Counted from the stretch's first letter, positions 30,274-39,090 are shown. The stretch is DNA of 64,000 nucleotides from Pseudomonas sp. FP2335 (GCF_030687535.1 NZ_CP117437.1:3369501-3433500); one strand, 5' to 3'. Program-made: numbers and translations. The notes: a model not told the origin generated them from the sequence alone.

Positions 30274-30295
30274 GGGGCGCCGTTCGCGGCGCCCC
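30274..30295 (-). other. Intercistronic hairpin behind the binding-protein gene
   Basis: GGGGCGCCG and CGGCGCCCC form a perfect 9-bp stem with a 4-nt loop (CGAA on the transcribed strand), between the binding protein and the first permease. No U-tract follows. Such hairpins commonly protect the binding-protein message and set its excess over the permeases. Confidence 0.7.
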
Positions 30296-30307
30296 GGTTG
30301 TCACGAA

Positions 30308-31156
30308 TCACTTGAACTCGACAGGAAAACCAATCGCCGGCGATGGCAGATCGACGCCGAACCACTGCTTGAACGAGGCTTGGTAGGTGGGGAACTCGAC
30401 ACCGGTCATGGCTTCATGCAGGGCGGTGTTGACGAAGTTCAGCCAGTCCTGGTCGCCACGCTTGACCGCGCACGCGTAGGTCTGCGGGCTCCAGGCGTAG
30501 GTCGGGCTGCGATAGCGGCCAGGGTTCTGCACCATCAGGTATTTGACCGAGGACTGGTCGGTGGCGGCGGCATCGGCGCGGCCGGAGTTCACAGCCTGGT
30601 ACATCAGGTCGACGCTGTCGTATTGGTCGACCTTGGCTTTTGGCAGGGCCTGATGCACCAGTTCTTCGGCGTAGACGTTTTGCAGCACCGCCACGGTAAC
30701 GCCGTCGCCAGCGGCTTGCAGGTCTTCAATCTCTTTGTACTTGCTGTTGTTCGGCAATAGCAGGCCGACGCCTTCGCGGTAGTACGGCAGGGTAAACGCG
30801 ACCTGCTGAGCGCGGCTGGCGGTGACGGTGATGAACTGGCAACTCATGTCGACCTTGTTGGTCAGCAGGTTGGGAATCCGTGCGTCGGACGACTGCACCA
30901 CAAATTCGACTTTGCTCGGGTCGTTGAACAACCCCTTGGCCACGATGCGGCCGATGTCGATATCAAACCCCTGCAACTTGCCATCCGCTCCCTGGAAGTG
31001 CCACGGCGCATTGGTACTGCCTGTACCCACGATCAAGTGCCCACGCTTGAGCACATCATCGAGCTTGCTGTCCGCCGCCTGCACTTGGCTTGCGAGGGAC
31101 GCCGAGGCGGCGAAGAGAAAAACACACGCTTTGAATACGGAAGGTCGGTGATGCAT
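30308..31156 (-). CDS. Periplasmic amino-acid-type binding protein
   Basis: A 282-residue family 3 solute-binding protein. A signal peptide (VFLFAASASLASQVQAAD, cleavage near residue 26) is followed by the HisJ/GlnH pattern: LKRGHLIVGTGSTNAPWHF, GKLQGFDIDIGRIVA, LLTNKVDMSCQFITVTASRAQQVAFTLPYY. The start at 31156 follows GGAGTG. It is the first gene of the cluster and probably the most strongly expressed. Whether it binds D-glucosaminate is inference. Confidence 0.92.
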   Translation of the reverse strand: MHHRPSVFKACVFLFAASASLASQVQAADSKLDDVLKRGHLIVGTGSTNAPWHFQGADGKLQGFDIDIGRIVAKGLFNDPSKVEFVVQSSDARIPNLLTNKVDMSCQFITVTASRAQQVAFTLPYYREGVGLLLPNNSKYKEIEDLQAAGDGVTVAVLQNVYAEELVHQALPKAKVDQYDSVDLMYQAVNSGRADAAATDQSSVKYLMVQNPGRYRSPTYAWSPQTYACAVKRGDQDWLNFVNTALHEAMTGVEFPTYQASFKQWFGVDLPSPAIGFPVEFK

Positions 31157-31180
31157 GACAAGCACTCCAGGAGTTGTGTA

Positions 31181-31196
31181 TTCCGCTATACCGGAA
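31181..31196. promoter_or_regulatory. Candidate IclR-type operator
   Basis: TTCCG-CTATAC-CGGAA is a perfect 5-N6-5 inverted repeat 25 nt upstream of the binding-protein ATG. On the minus strand its centre supplies TATAGC, a possible -10 box with TTGTTA 15 nt upstream, so a bound repressor would block transcription. A further CGGAA half site lies 20 bp away (31212-31216). Confidence 0.5.
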
Positions 31197-31400
31197 CTTA
31201 GTATGTAACAACGGAATAGACAGCAGAAAGTGTGCCACACGCCGAAATAGAAAAATACGCGAGGAATAAATTCTTTATAAATCAGCCAGATAAATCGTCG
31301 CGGGCAATACGGCGATACGCCAGCATCTGCGCCCGCCGTGCTACCCCAGGCCACACACTGCGGTGACAGGCCCCAGTCGGGCGCGCCAAAACAGCGTTAC

Positions 31401-31421
31401 CGCGCACCGTTGCGGTGCGCG
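31401..31421. repeat. GCGCACCG hairpin with an extra half-copy
   Basis: CGCGCACCG and CGGTGCGCG pair perfectly around a 3-nt loop, and GCGCACCG follows again directly (31421-31428). It lies about 70 bp upstream of the small exported protein gene. Function unknown. Confidence 0.5.
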
Positions 31422-31489
31422 CGCACCGTGGAAAAATCCCCATGCTCGGCTAGCCTTTGCACATGCCCGCCTACAAGGACCGTGCCCTG

Positions 31490-31738
31490 ATGAAGTTTCG
31501 TCTTACCCTGGTTTTGCTTTCCTTGCTGGTGGCCGGCAGCGCCTGCGCCAGCAACGATCGCCGCGACTGCAAGGAAGAACTGCGCAAGCTCAAGGACACC
31601 TTGAGCACCAACTACACCAGCCAGAACCACCACGGCTATCGCCAGGCCCAGGCCTCGCGGGACAATCTGGAATACAAGAAATGCGCGAGCCAGGCGCGCA
31701 AGGCCCGCGAGCGCTTGGAGCGTGACCGGGACCTGTGA
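31490..31738 (+). CDS. Small exported protein of unknown function
   Basis: An 82-residue protein with a strong signal peptide (MKFRLTLVLLSLLVAGSACAS; cleavage after ACA). The mature part of about 60 residues is highly charged and mostly helical, with two cysteines (DCKEEL and KKCASQ) that could form one disulphide. The start at 31490 was chosen because it begins the signal peptide. I do not recognise a family. A thioredoxin-like gene follows 75 nt downstream. Confidence 0.7.
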   Translation: MKFRLTLVLLSLLVAGSACASNDRRDCKEELRKLKDTLSTNYTSQNHHGYRQAQASRDNLEYKKCASQARKARERLERDRDL

Positions 31739-31813
31739 AGATTGACAGTAGACGCTGCTCAATCCTCGATTTAGCGTTGGCGACAACTACCGCCGCGCAA
31801 GAGGAAGGCTGTC

Positions 31814-32143
31814 ATGGGACTTGCCACTGCGACGATTGCCAATGCCGAGGACTACCGACAGGTACTGAGCAGCTCACGCCCAGTATTTTTGCTGTTTGTT
31901 TCAGCCCGCTGCCCCGCTTGTTCTCAGGCCGTGCCGCTGTTTGAAAGGGTTGCCGCCAACTACCCCGAGGTCGTGAGCATGGTGCTTGACTGTGAAAACA
32001 CTCCTCGCCACCCGGAGGTAAAGGGCACCCCGACCTGGTTGATCTACCTCAACGGAGAGTTGAAAGAGGCATTCAAGGGTTTAGGCGCCCCAGAAGGTCA
32101 AGACCAATTCGTTGAAGACACGTTCGCCCGCTACGCCCGCTAG
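31814..32143 (+). CDS. Thioredoxin-like protein with CPAC active site
   Basis: A 109-residue cytoplasmic thioredoxin-fold protein. The redox motif is C-P-A-C in VSARCPACSQA, and the cis-proline loop is GTPTWLIYLNGE. It has no signal peptide. GAGGAAGG precedes the ATG. The CPAC dipeptide differs from the CGPC of classical thioredoxin, so its redox partners may differ. Confidence 0.85.
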   Translation: MGLATATIANAEDYRQVLSSSRPVFLLFVSARCPACSQAVPLFERVAANYPEVVSMVLDCENTPRHPEVKGTPTWLIYLNGELKEAFKGLGAPEGQDQFVEDTFARYAR

Positions 32144-32146
32144 TCC

Positions 32147-32311
32147 TTGCACACCCCTGATGGCCATCTACGCGGCTCAAGGCAGTCTCGACCGAACCCG
32201 GGTAAGGATGGCGACATCCTCAACCCGGTGCCGTTCAAGGCCAACCGGGCGCTGTATGTGTCAAAACACGCAGGCAAGGACTGCTTTACGGTTCACGCAC
32301 CATCGTCACCT
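32147..32311 (+). pseudogene. Possible coding remnant without a start
   Basis: Behind the thioredoxin stop, in the same frame, about 50 codons stay open and end at a TGA near 32314. They include DGDILNPVPFKANRALYV and HAGKDCF, which read like real protein, but there is no start codon or ribosome site. It may be the tail of a decayed gene. I do not recognise the family and the case rests on composition only. Confidence 0.25.
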
Positions 32312-33842
32312 GAGTGACCCGTCGCTCTTCGACCGCGGCCACGGTCAGGCGCCAGCCTTCGTACGCCAGGCTGTCGCCGACCATTGGCAAGCGGTCCAGC
32401 AGGCTCATCACCAGGCCGGCGAGGGTCTGGTAATCCTCGGTCGCCACTGCCTGAAAGCCGGTACGCTGGCGCAGTTGGTTCAGGTTCATTGCGCCATTGG
32501 CACGGAACCCGGCGCCCTCCTCGACAATATCCGGCCCCTCGATTTCGCTGGCATCCGGCAATTCACCGGCGATGGATTCAAGGATGTCGGTCATGCTCAA
32601 CACGCCCATGAAGTCACCGAACTCGTTGATCACGAAGGCGATGTGGGTGGACTCCTGGCGCATCTGCTCCAGGGCGTTGAGGATCGAAAAACTCTCCAGC
32701 AGGTTGATCGCCCGGCGTGCCAGGTGTTCCAGGTTCGGCTGGTTGCCGGCCAGGTATTCCTTGAGCAGTTCCTTCTTGTGCACAAAACCCAGCGGTTCAT
32801 CCACCGCGCCGTTGCGGATCAACGGCAGACGCGAGTAGGACGAATGCATCAGTTTCAGGCGAATCGTCTCTGCATCGTCCGCCAGATCGATGTAATCAAC
32901 CTTGGCGCGCGGCGTCATCAGCGTACGAATCGGCCGCTCGGCCAATTGCAGCACACCGCTGATCATCACGCGCTCGCGGCGATCAAACAGCGGGCCCTGG
33001 GCGGTATCGGGCTCACCAAGCAAGTCGGCCACCTCTTCACCGACCTCTTCCACCGCCAGGCTGCGACCGCCCAGCAAACGCATTACCGCATGGGCGGTGC
33101 GCTCACGCACCGGCAGCACGCCTTGCGCCGACTTCTTGCGGCGGGCACGGGCAATCTGGTTGAACACCTCGATCAGGATCGAAAAACCGATGGCCGCATA
33201 CAAGTAGCCCTTGGGAATATGGAAGCCCAGGCCTTCGGCGGTCAGAGCGAAACCGATCATCATCAAGAAGCCCAGGCAGAGCATGATCACCGTCGGGTGC
33301 GCGTTGACGAAGCGGGTCAACGGCTTGCTCGCGACGATCATCAGGCCGATGGAAATGATCACCGCGATCATCATCACTGCCAACTCATCGACCATGCCCA
33401 CGGCGGTGATCACCGCATCGAGGGAGAACACCGCGTCGAGCACCACGATCTGCGCCACTATCGGCCAGAACATCGCGTAGGCCACATTGCCCGTACGCTG
33501 GGCCACATGGCCTTCGAGGCGCTCATGCAATTCCATGGTGGCCTTGAACAACAGGAACACACCACCAAACAGCATGATCAGGTCGCGACCGGAGAAGCTC
33601 TTGTCGAACACTTCGAACAACGGCTGGGTAAGCGTCACCAACCACGAAATACTTGCCAGCAAGCCCAGGCGCATCAGCAACGCCAGGGACAAACCGATCA
33701 ACCGCGCACGGTCACGCTGCTCCGGCGGCAGTTTGTCTGCCAGGATGGCGATAAACACCAGGTTGTCGATACCCAGCACCAGTTCCAGCACAATCAAAGT
33801 CAACAGGCCGAGCCAGGCCGTTGGATCCGCTAACCATTCCAT
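32286..33842 (-). CDS. TerC-family membrane protein with CBS and CorC domains
   Basis: A 518-residue protein like E. coli YoaE/YegH. The N-terminal TerC domain (about 1-235, seven membrane segments) carries the metal-type motifs [14 protein letters not shown] and [16 protein letters not shown] linker leads to a CBS pair (about 300-425; [29 protein letters not shown]) and a CorC/HlyC-type C-terminal domain (from about 440). Relatives are linked with metal export, possibly Mn during membrane-protein assembly. The gene stands alone. Confidence 0.9.
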   Translation of the reverse strand: MEWLADPTAWLGLLTLIVLELVLGIDNLVFIAILADKLPPEQRDRARLIGLSLALLMRLGLLASISWLVTLTQPLFEVFDKSFSGRDLIMLFGGVFLLFKATMELHERLEGHVAQRTGNVAYAMFWPIVAQIVVLDAVFSLDAVITAVGMVDELAVMMIAVIISIGLMIVASKPLTRFVNAHPTVIMLCLGFLMMIGFALTAEGLGFHIPKGYLYAAIGFSILIEVFNQIARARRKKSAQGVLPVRERTAHAVMRLLGGRSLAVEEVGEEVADLLGEPDTAQGPLFDRRERVMISGVLQLAERPIRTLMTPRAKVDYIDLADDAETIRLKLMHSSYSRLPLIRNGAVDEPLGFVHKKELLKEYLAGNQPNLEHLARRAINLLESFSILNALEQMRQESTHIAFVINEFGDFMGVLSMTDILESIAGELPDASEIEGPDIVEEGAGFRANGAMNLNQLRQRTGFQAVATEDYQTLAGLVMSLLDRLPMVGDSLAYEGWRLTVAAVEERRVTQVTMVREP

Positions 33843-34089
33843 TTATAGAGTCTCTTTGTTCGATTATCAGAATGCCGGACACGGCAATGCGCGGTCAGTG
33901 GACCGGGACAAGACTAGCAGTCGAAATACGGGGTGCTTGAGCGGAAACGGCGGCAGCGGATGTCTTGGGGAAAGACGACTGGGGGGCTCCGAGAGGGTGT
34001 TCATGCAAGTCCTGCGACAAGAAAAGGACTTGAATCGTACAACCGCAAAGCAAATTTCCTACAGCGCAAAACTATTACAAGATCTGTAA
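33843..34089. other. Gap without recognisable gene
   Basis: A 247-bp gap between the TerC gene (its upstream side) and the convergent end of the LysR gene. It presumably holds the TerC promoter; I saw no clear hairpin, repeat or small gene in it. Confidence 0.5.
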
Positions 34090-34965
34090 TCATGTCCGGC
34101 CGGCCGCCTTGGCCAACTGGATAAACCGCGCCACGGCGGGGGCTTTTTCGAAGCGCCGGTGGATCAGCGACAACCACGAAGACGCCTCACTGCCTTGAAT
34201 CGGCCGGTAGACCACGTTCGGCAAGGCCACATGCCCCACCACCGATGACGGCACCACCGCCACCCCTTGCCCCAGCGAAACCAGCGCCAACACCGCGACC
34301 AAACCACCTGGCTGCGGGCCCAGGCGTGGCGCAAAACCGCCCTGGGTCGCGACATGCAGCGTGCCGCTGATCTGCTCGGGCAAGATGAAGGTTTCATTTT
34401 GCAGGTGTTCACAACCGATGGCCTTCAGGCCCAGCAGCCAGGAATCCTGGGGCAGTGCGAGGACAAAACCTTCACTGTCCAGGCGCACCGCTTCTACGCC
34501 ATCGGGCAGGGTCATGGGCGAACGAACGTAGCCGATGTCATAGCGCCCATCCGCCACCGCGCCCGGCAGCGTAGCCATGGCGCACTCGCGCACATTCACA
34601 CTGACATCGGCAAATGCCTGGCCGAACGCCTGCATCTGCCGTTGCAACAGCCCGCTATACACCGCGGACGCCACATAGCCCAACTCGATATGGCCGATTT
34701 CACCACGCCCGGCTCGCTGGGCCTTACGCTGAGCGAGCTCGAATTGGCGCACGGTAGCTTCGGCTTCCGGCATCAGGGCCGCGCCCGCTTCGGTCAGGCT
34801 GACCTCGCGCTGTTGACGGATAAACAAGCGCGTACCCAGAGCGGTTTCCATGTCCTGGATCTGCCGACTCAAGGTCGGCGGCGCGATCCCCAGTTGTTCG
34901 GCGGCGCGGGTGAAGTTGCAGTGCCGGGCAACAGCCAGGAAATAGCGGAAATGGCGGATGTCCAT
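34090..34965 (-). CDS. LysR-family transcriptional regulator
   Basis: A 291-residue LysR regulator. The N-terminal helix-turn-helix reads FTRAAEQLGIAPPTLSRQIQDMETALGTRLF; the rest is the effector-binding domain. It is divergent from an MFS exporter gene 150 bp away, a standard arrangement for regulator and target. A perfect inverted repeat lies between them. The effector is unknown. Confidence 0.93.
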   Translation of the reverse strand: MDIRHFRYFLAVARHCNFTRAAEQLGIAPPTLSRQIQDMETALGTRLFIRQQREVSLTEAGAALMPEAEATVRQFELAQRKAQRAGRGEIGHIELGYVASAVYSGLLQRQMQAFGQAFADVSVNVRECAMATLPGAVADGRYDIGYVRSPMTLPDGVEAVRLDSEGFVLALPQDSWLLGLKAIGCEHLQNETFILPEQISGTLHVATQGGFAPRLGPQPGGLVAVLALVSLGQGVAVVPSSVVGHVALPNVVYRPIQGSEASSWLSLIHRRFEKAPAVARFIQLAKAAGRT

Positions 34966-34999
34966 CGCAGGGTTAGCTCAAAGGTAATGAAGTTGTACC

Positions 35000-35020
35000 T
35001 GGCGCCTAACAAAGGCGCCA
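35000..35020. promoter_or_regulatory. Inverted repeat between LysR and MFS genes
   Basis: TGGCGCCT-AACAA-AGGCGCCA is a perfect 8-bp inverted repeat in the 150-bp divergent gap. It does not show the T-N11-A form typical of LysR boxes, so it may be an operator for this regulator or simply a hairpin. Confidence 0.4.
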
Positions 35021-35115
35021 AGTGCTGGCGATAAGCTGGGACCATCCTAACAGCACAGAGCCTTTGCGATGCATATCCACTTCAAACCACTCATTGCCTG
35101 CAAGGTAATCGGATC

Positions 35116-36654
35116 ATGAACCCGGTCAGCCCGCGCCTGACCCTGTTGACCGCTTCCGGCGTCTGCTCGCTGATTGTGCTCGACACCAATATCGTCGCCG
35201 TGAGCCTGCCGAGTATCGCCCGCGACCTTGTGGCCAACTTCGCCGACATCGAATGGGTGGTCAGCGCCTACATGCTCGCCTTCGCCGCGCTGCTGTTGCC
35301 GGCCGGCAGCCTCGCCGACCGTTTCGGGCGCAAACGCTCGCTGGTCTGGGGCCTGGGTATTTTTATCCTCGCCTCCCTAGGCTGTGGCGCCGCCCCGACC
35401 GCGTTGCTGCTGGATGTCGCACGTGCTGTCAAAGGCGTCGGCGCCGCGCTGTTGCTGACCGCGGCCCTGGCGTCCATCGGCCATACCTTCCACGATGAAG
35501 TGGAGCGCGCCAAGGCCTGGGCGTTCTGGGGTGCGTGCATGGGAGTGGCGATGACCACCGCGCCGACCCTGGGCGGCTTGATCACCGAGTACCTGGGCTG
35601 GCGCTGGATTTTCTACCTCAACCTGCCTGTGGGCCTGGCGCTGATGGCTCTGGTGCTGCGCGCGATCCCGGAATCTCGCGATACCCAATCGGCCCGGCTC
35701 GATCCGTGGGGCAGCCTGGCCTTCAGTGCCAGCCTGTTGTGCCTGATCTGGGGACTGATCGAAGCGAACCGCATAGGTTGGGACAGTCCGCTGACCTATG
35801 CACGCCTGCTGGGTGGTGCAGTGCTGTTGGGCGTGTTTGTGCTGGTCGAACGCTTGCAACAGCGACCGATGGTGGACTTGCAACTGTTTCGTCATCCGCG
35901 CTTTATCGGCGCGTTGCTGGGGATGTTTGCCTACGCCGGTTGTGCCCAGGTGATGATGACATTACTGCCGTTCTACCTGCAGAACGGCCTGGGTTTCTCC
36001 GCAATCACTTCGGGCCTGGGCATGCTGCCATTTGCCCTGACTATGCTGGTGTGCCCACGCATCGGCGCACGCCTGGCCGGACGCTTTGCGCCTGCGACCA
36101 TGATGGCCATCGGTTTGACCCTGGTGGGCTGCGGCAACCTGCTCAGCGCCTGGGCGGTGAATGTGGGGGGCTACCTGCCCTTCGCCCTGGCGATTGCCAT
36201 CACTGGCGCCGGCGCGGGTTTGCTCAATGGCGACACCCAGAAAAACATCATGGCCTGCGTGCCGCGCGACCGCGCCGGGATGGCCTCGGGGATGAGTACC
36301 ACCATGCGTTTCAGCGCGATCATGCTGGCCATTGGGGTATATGGCGCGCTGCTCAATAGTCAGAGCGAGCAGTTGTTGAGCACGAGCATCGGTGGGCAGT
36401 GGCAGGCGCAAGTGGCCGGCATAGCGTCGCGGGTGGTGGCGGGCGATATGCCGGCGGCGATGGCGCTGTTACCGGAGCCAGCACGCGCCAGTGTGCAACC
36501 GTTGGCCCGGCAGGCGTTTGTCGGTGGGTTTGGCGGGGTGCTGTGGGTCGCAGGATTATTGGGGTTGCTAGGGGCGCTGGTGGTGGGCATGTTGATGCGA
36601 CACCCGATCAATCTGGGAGCGGGCGTGTGTGTGAGCGGGCTTGCTCGCGAATGA
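35116..36654 (+). CDS. MFS efflux transporter, DHA2-like, with a REP-derived C-terminal tail
   Basis: A 512-residue membrane transporter with about 14 membrane segments. The drug:H+ antiporter motif A (GSLADRFGRKRSLVWG) and motif C-like GACMGVAMTTAPTLGGLI are visible. The divergent LysR gene suggests induced efflux. The last 14 or so residues (GAGVCVSGLARE) are encoded by the left REP unit at 36614-36654, which also supplies the stop codon; the native C-terminus has probably been replaced. Confidence 0.9.
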   Translation: MNPVSPRLTLLTASGVCSLIVLDTNIVAVSLPSIARDLVANFADIEWVVSAYMLAFAALLLPAGSLADRFGRKRSLVWGLGIFILASLGCGAAPTALLLDVARAVKGVGAALLLTAALASIGHTFHDEVERAKAWAFWGACMGVAMTTAPTLGGLITEYLGWRWIFYLNLPVGLALMALVLRAIPESRDTQSARLDPWGSLAFSASLLCLIWGLIEANRIGWDSPLTYARLLGGAVLLGVFVLVERLQQRPMVDLQLFRHPRFIGALLGMFAYAGCAQVMMTLLPFYLQNGLGFSAITSGLGMLPFALTMLVCPRIGARLAGRFAPATMMAIGLTLVGCGNLLSAWAVNVGGYLPFALAIAITGAGAGLLNGDTQKNIMACVPRDRAGMASGMSTTMRFSAIMLAIGVYGALLNSQSEQLLSTSIGGQWQAQVAGIASRVVAGDMPAAMALLPEPARASVQPLARQAFVGGFGGVLWVAGLLGLLGALVVGMLMRHPINLGAGVCVSGLARE

Positions 36655-36733
36655 GGAGTGTCAGTCGCTAAATCCGGTGACTGGTACACCGCCTTCGCGA
36701 GCAAGCCCGCTCCCACACAAGCCCGCTCCCACA
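36614..36733. repeat. Compound REP element overlapping the MFS gene end
   Basis: Left arm GGGAGCGGGC then GTGAGCGGGCTTGCTCGCG; right arm CGCGAGCAAGCCCGCTCCCA then a second AAGCCCGCTCCCACA. Each end has a duplicated outer segment, so the element is a longer palindrome than the simple REP pairs elsewhere in the window. Confidence 0.87.
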
Positions 36734-36761
36734 AGGGATCACTTGGATCCGAGGGGGCGGG

Positions 36762-37787
36762 TTACCAGAACCGCTGCTGGGTCAGACGGTTCCACCAGGT
36801 CAGCAGCACCCGGTCCACGGAACCGCTGGCCGCCAGGCCGACACGTTCCTGCAAGCTCTTGCGCTCGGCATAGTGCAGGTGGAACACCTCGGCGGTCTTG
36901 GCCTTGGTCGCCAGGTATTCGTCGCTGGTTTGCAGCTCATCGACCAGTTGCTTGTCCAGCGCTGCAACACCCAGCCACACCTCTCCGGTCGCGACTTCAT
37001 CAATCGCCAACTGTGGGCGATAGCGCGACACGAAGTTCTTGAACAGTTGATGGGTGATGTCCAGGTCTTCCTGGAACTTCTCGCGGCCCTTCTCGGTGTT
37101 TTCGCCAAACACCGTGAGGGTGCGCTTGTACTCGCCGGCGGTCAGCACTTCAAAGTCGATGTCGTGTTTTTTCAGCAGGCGGTTGACGTTGGGCAACTGC
37201 GCCACCACGCCAATCGAACCGAGAATGGCAAACGGGGCGCTGATAATTTTCTCGCCGATGCACGCCATCATGTAGCCGCCGCTGGCCGCAACCTTGTCGA
37301 TGCACACGGTCAACGGCACGCCCGCCTGGCGGATCCGCGCCAGTTGCGACGAGGCCAGGCCGTAGCTGTGCACCATGCCGCCGCCGCTTTCCAGGCGCAG
37401 GACCACTTCGTCCTTAGGCGTGGCGAGGCTGAGCAACGCGGTGATTTCATGGCGCAGGCTCTCGGTGGCCGAGGCCTTGATGTCGCCGTCGAAATCCAGC
37501 ACGAACACCCGTGGCTTGGCCTCGGGCTTTTTCTTGCTGTTCTTCTTTTCGGCTTTGCTTTCGGACTTGCGCAGGGCCTTGAGCTGGTCCTTGTCGAGCA
37601 GGGTTGATTCCAGGCGCTCACGCAGGCCCTTGTAGAAATCATTGAGTTTGCTGACCTGCAATTGGCCGGCGGACTTGCGACGACCTTTGCTGCGCAATGC
37701 CGCGAAGCTGATCAGTACCACCAGAATAGCGACCACCAGGGTGACGGTCTTCGCCAGAAAGCTCGCGTATTCGGCCAGGAAATCCAT
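36762..37787 (-). CDS. sohB: SohB, inner-membrane S49 peptidase
   Basis: A 341-residue SppA/SohB-type protease. One N-terminal membrane anchor (about residues 12-30) is followed by a Lys/Glu-rich linker (about 75-90) and the S49 core. The nucleophile Ser is in KVAASGGYMMACIG and the paired Lys is probably in TAGEYKRTLTVFG. AGGAG precedes the start. SohB degrades membrane-associated peptides; it is not part of an obvious operon. Confidence 0.93.
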   Translation of the reverse strand: MDFLAEYASFLAKTVTLVVAILVVLISFAALRSKGRRKSAGQLQVSKLNDFYKGLRERLESTLLDKDQLKALRKSESKAEKKNSKKKPEAKPRVFVLDFDGDIKASATESLRHEITALLSLATPKDEVVLRLESGGGMVHSYGLASSQLARIRQAGVPLTVCIDKVAASGGYMMACIGEKIISAPFAILGSIGVVAQLPNVNRLLKKHDIDFEVLTAGEYKRTLTVFGENTEKGREKFQEDLDITHQLFKNFVSRYRPQLAIDEVATGEVWLGVAALDKQLVDELQTSDEYLATKAKTAEVFHLHYAERKSLQERVGLAASGSVDRVLLTWWNRLTQQRFW

Positions 37788-37982
37788 GTTTCTCCTTACA
37801 AGTGCAGTGCGCCAGGCGCGGATTGCCCAAGCATACCGGCGGCACCGCGTTCGAGCCAGTGATCAAACCGCCAGCAACGGAGCGTTCCAACGAGCTTTTA
37901 AAACAAGCGTATGTTTTTCCATTGACAGCTCGCAGGCATCCCCATAACCTCGCCAGACTTTCAACGTACCGGGAAAACGGAC

Positions 37983-38693
37983 GTGGGCAGCATCTATCTG
38001 ATTCGACATGGCCAAGCCTCCTTCGGTGCAGACGACTATGACGTCCTGTCGCCCGTCGGCGTGGAACAAGCGCAAGTGCTCGGGCGCCACCTGGCCGAAC
38101 TGGGCCTGACGTTCGACCGCTGCATCGCCGGCGACCTGCGTCGCCAGCAGCACACCGCCAGCGCCGCGTTCGATCAATACAGCGCCCTCGGCCTGCCGGT
38201 GCCGGCCTTGGAGGTAGACAGCGCCTTCAACGAGTTCGACGCCGATGCGATCATCCGCGCCCTGCTCCCCGACCTGCTCACCACCGAACCCGAAGCCCTG
38301 GAGATCCTGCGCAATGCCGCGCAGAACCGCAGCGAATTCCAGCGCATCTTCGCCCTGATCATCGAGCGCTGGCTGGCCGGCACCTATGATCCGCCGGGCC
38401 TGGAAAGCTGGCTGGGGTTTGTCGAGCGGGTCCAGGCGGGCCTGCAACGCATTCTTGAAGCGGCGGACAACGCGCAGAAAATCGCCGTGTTCACCTCCGG
38501 CGGCACCATCACCGCCCTGCTCCACCTGATTACCCGGATGCCCGCTGCCCAGGCCTTCGAACTGAACTGGCAAATTGTTAACACCTCGCTCAACCAGCTG
38601 AAATTCCGCGGTCGCGAGGTGGCCCTGGCTTCCTTCAACAGCCACTCCCACTTGCAACTGTTGAAGGCGCCGCAACTCATCACCTTCCGATGA
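37983..38693 (+). CDS. Histidine phosphatase superfamily protein, GTG start
   Basis: A 236-residue phosphoglycerate-mutase-like phosphatase. The phospho-His motif is IYLIRHGQASFG; the second catalytic region is FTSGGTITALLH. Translation starts at a GTG. It lies 56 nt upstream of the SCP2 gene, and the two are probably cotranscribed. The substrate is unknown. Confidence 0.9.
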   Translation: MGSIYLIRHGQASFGADDYDVLSPVGVEQAQVLGRHLAELGLTFDRCIAGDLRRQQHTASAAFDQYSALGLPVPALEVDSAFNEFDADAIIRALLPDLLTTEPEALEILRNAAQNRSEFQRIFALIIERWLAGTYDPPGLESWLGFVERVQAGLQRILEAADNAQKIAVFTSGGTITALLHLITRMPAAQAFELNWQIVNTSLNQLKFRGREVALASFNSHSHLQLLKAPQLITFR

Positions 38694-38749
38694 GCTGCGG
38701 CCAACCGTGACCCCAAGGTCACTGGACTCACCATAAAAGGATCGAAACC

Positions 38750-39064
38750 ATGACTGACGTAGCCAAAGCTGTAGAAGCAATGAAAGCCAAATTCAACCCA
38801 AGCGCCGCTGACGGCCTGGACCTGGTATTCGGTTTCCGCATCGACGACACCAAGAACTTCTCGCTGATCGTCAAAGACAAGACCTGCGAACTGCAGGAAG
38901 GCGAAAACCCAGACGCACAAGTAACGCTGGTCATGGACAGCGAAACCCTGGAAGGCATCGTTGACGGTTCCACCGACGGCATGCAGGCCTTCATGGGTGG
39001 CAAGCTGCGCACCGAAGGCGACATGATGCTGGCAATGAAGTTGAGCGAGCTGTTCCCTTCCTGA
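38750..39064 (+). CDS. SCP2 sterol-carrier-type lipid-binding protein
   Basis: A 104-residue single-domain SCP2 protein (DLVFGFRIDDTKNFSLIVKDKTCEL; ITLVMDSETL-like VTLVMDSETLEGIV; FMGGKLRTEGDMMLAMKL). Such proteins bind fatty acyl chains or lipids in the cytoplasm. AAAGGA precedes the ATG. Probably in an operon with the phosphatase gene; a REP element follows. Confidence 0.92.
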   Translation: MTDVAKAVEAMKAKFNPSAADGLDLVFGFRIDDTKNFSLIVKDKTCELQEGENPDAQVTLVMDSETLEGIVDGSTDGMQAFMGGKLRTEGDMMLAMKLSELFPS

Positions 39065-39090
39065 TTCACGGGCAACCCTGAATCCCTGTG

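Larger units (their letters stand above)
31157..31489. promoter_or_regulatory. Divergent control region of the ABC cluster
   Basis: A 333-bp gap with no gene. It holds the palindrome at 31181-31196 next to a minus-strand TATAGC -10-like box, and a hairpin at 31401-31421 nearer the small exported protein. The central part shows nothing else that can be named. Confidence 0.5.
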
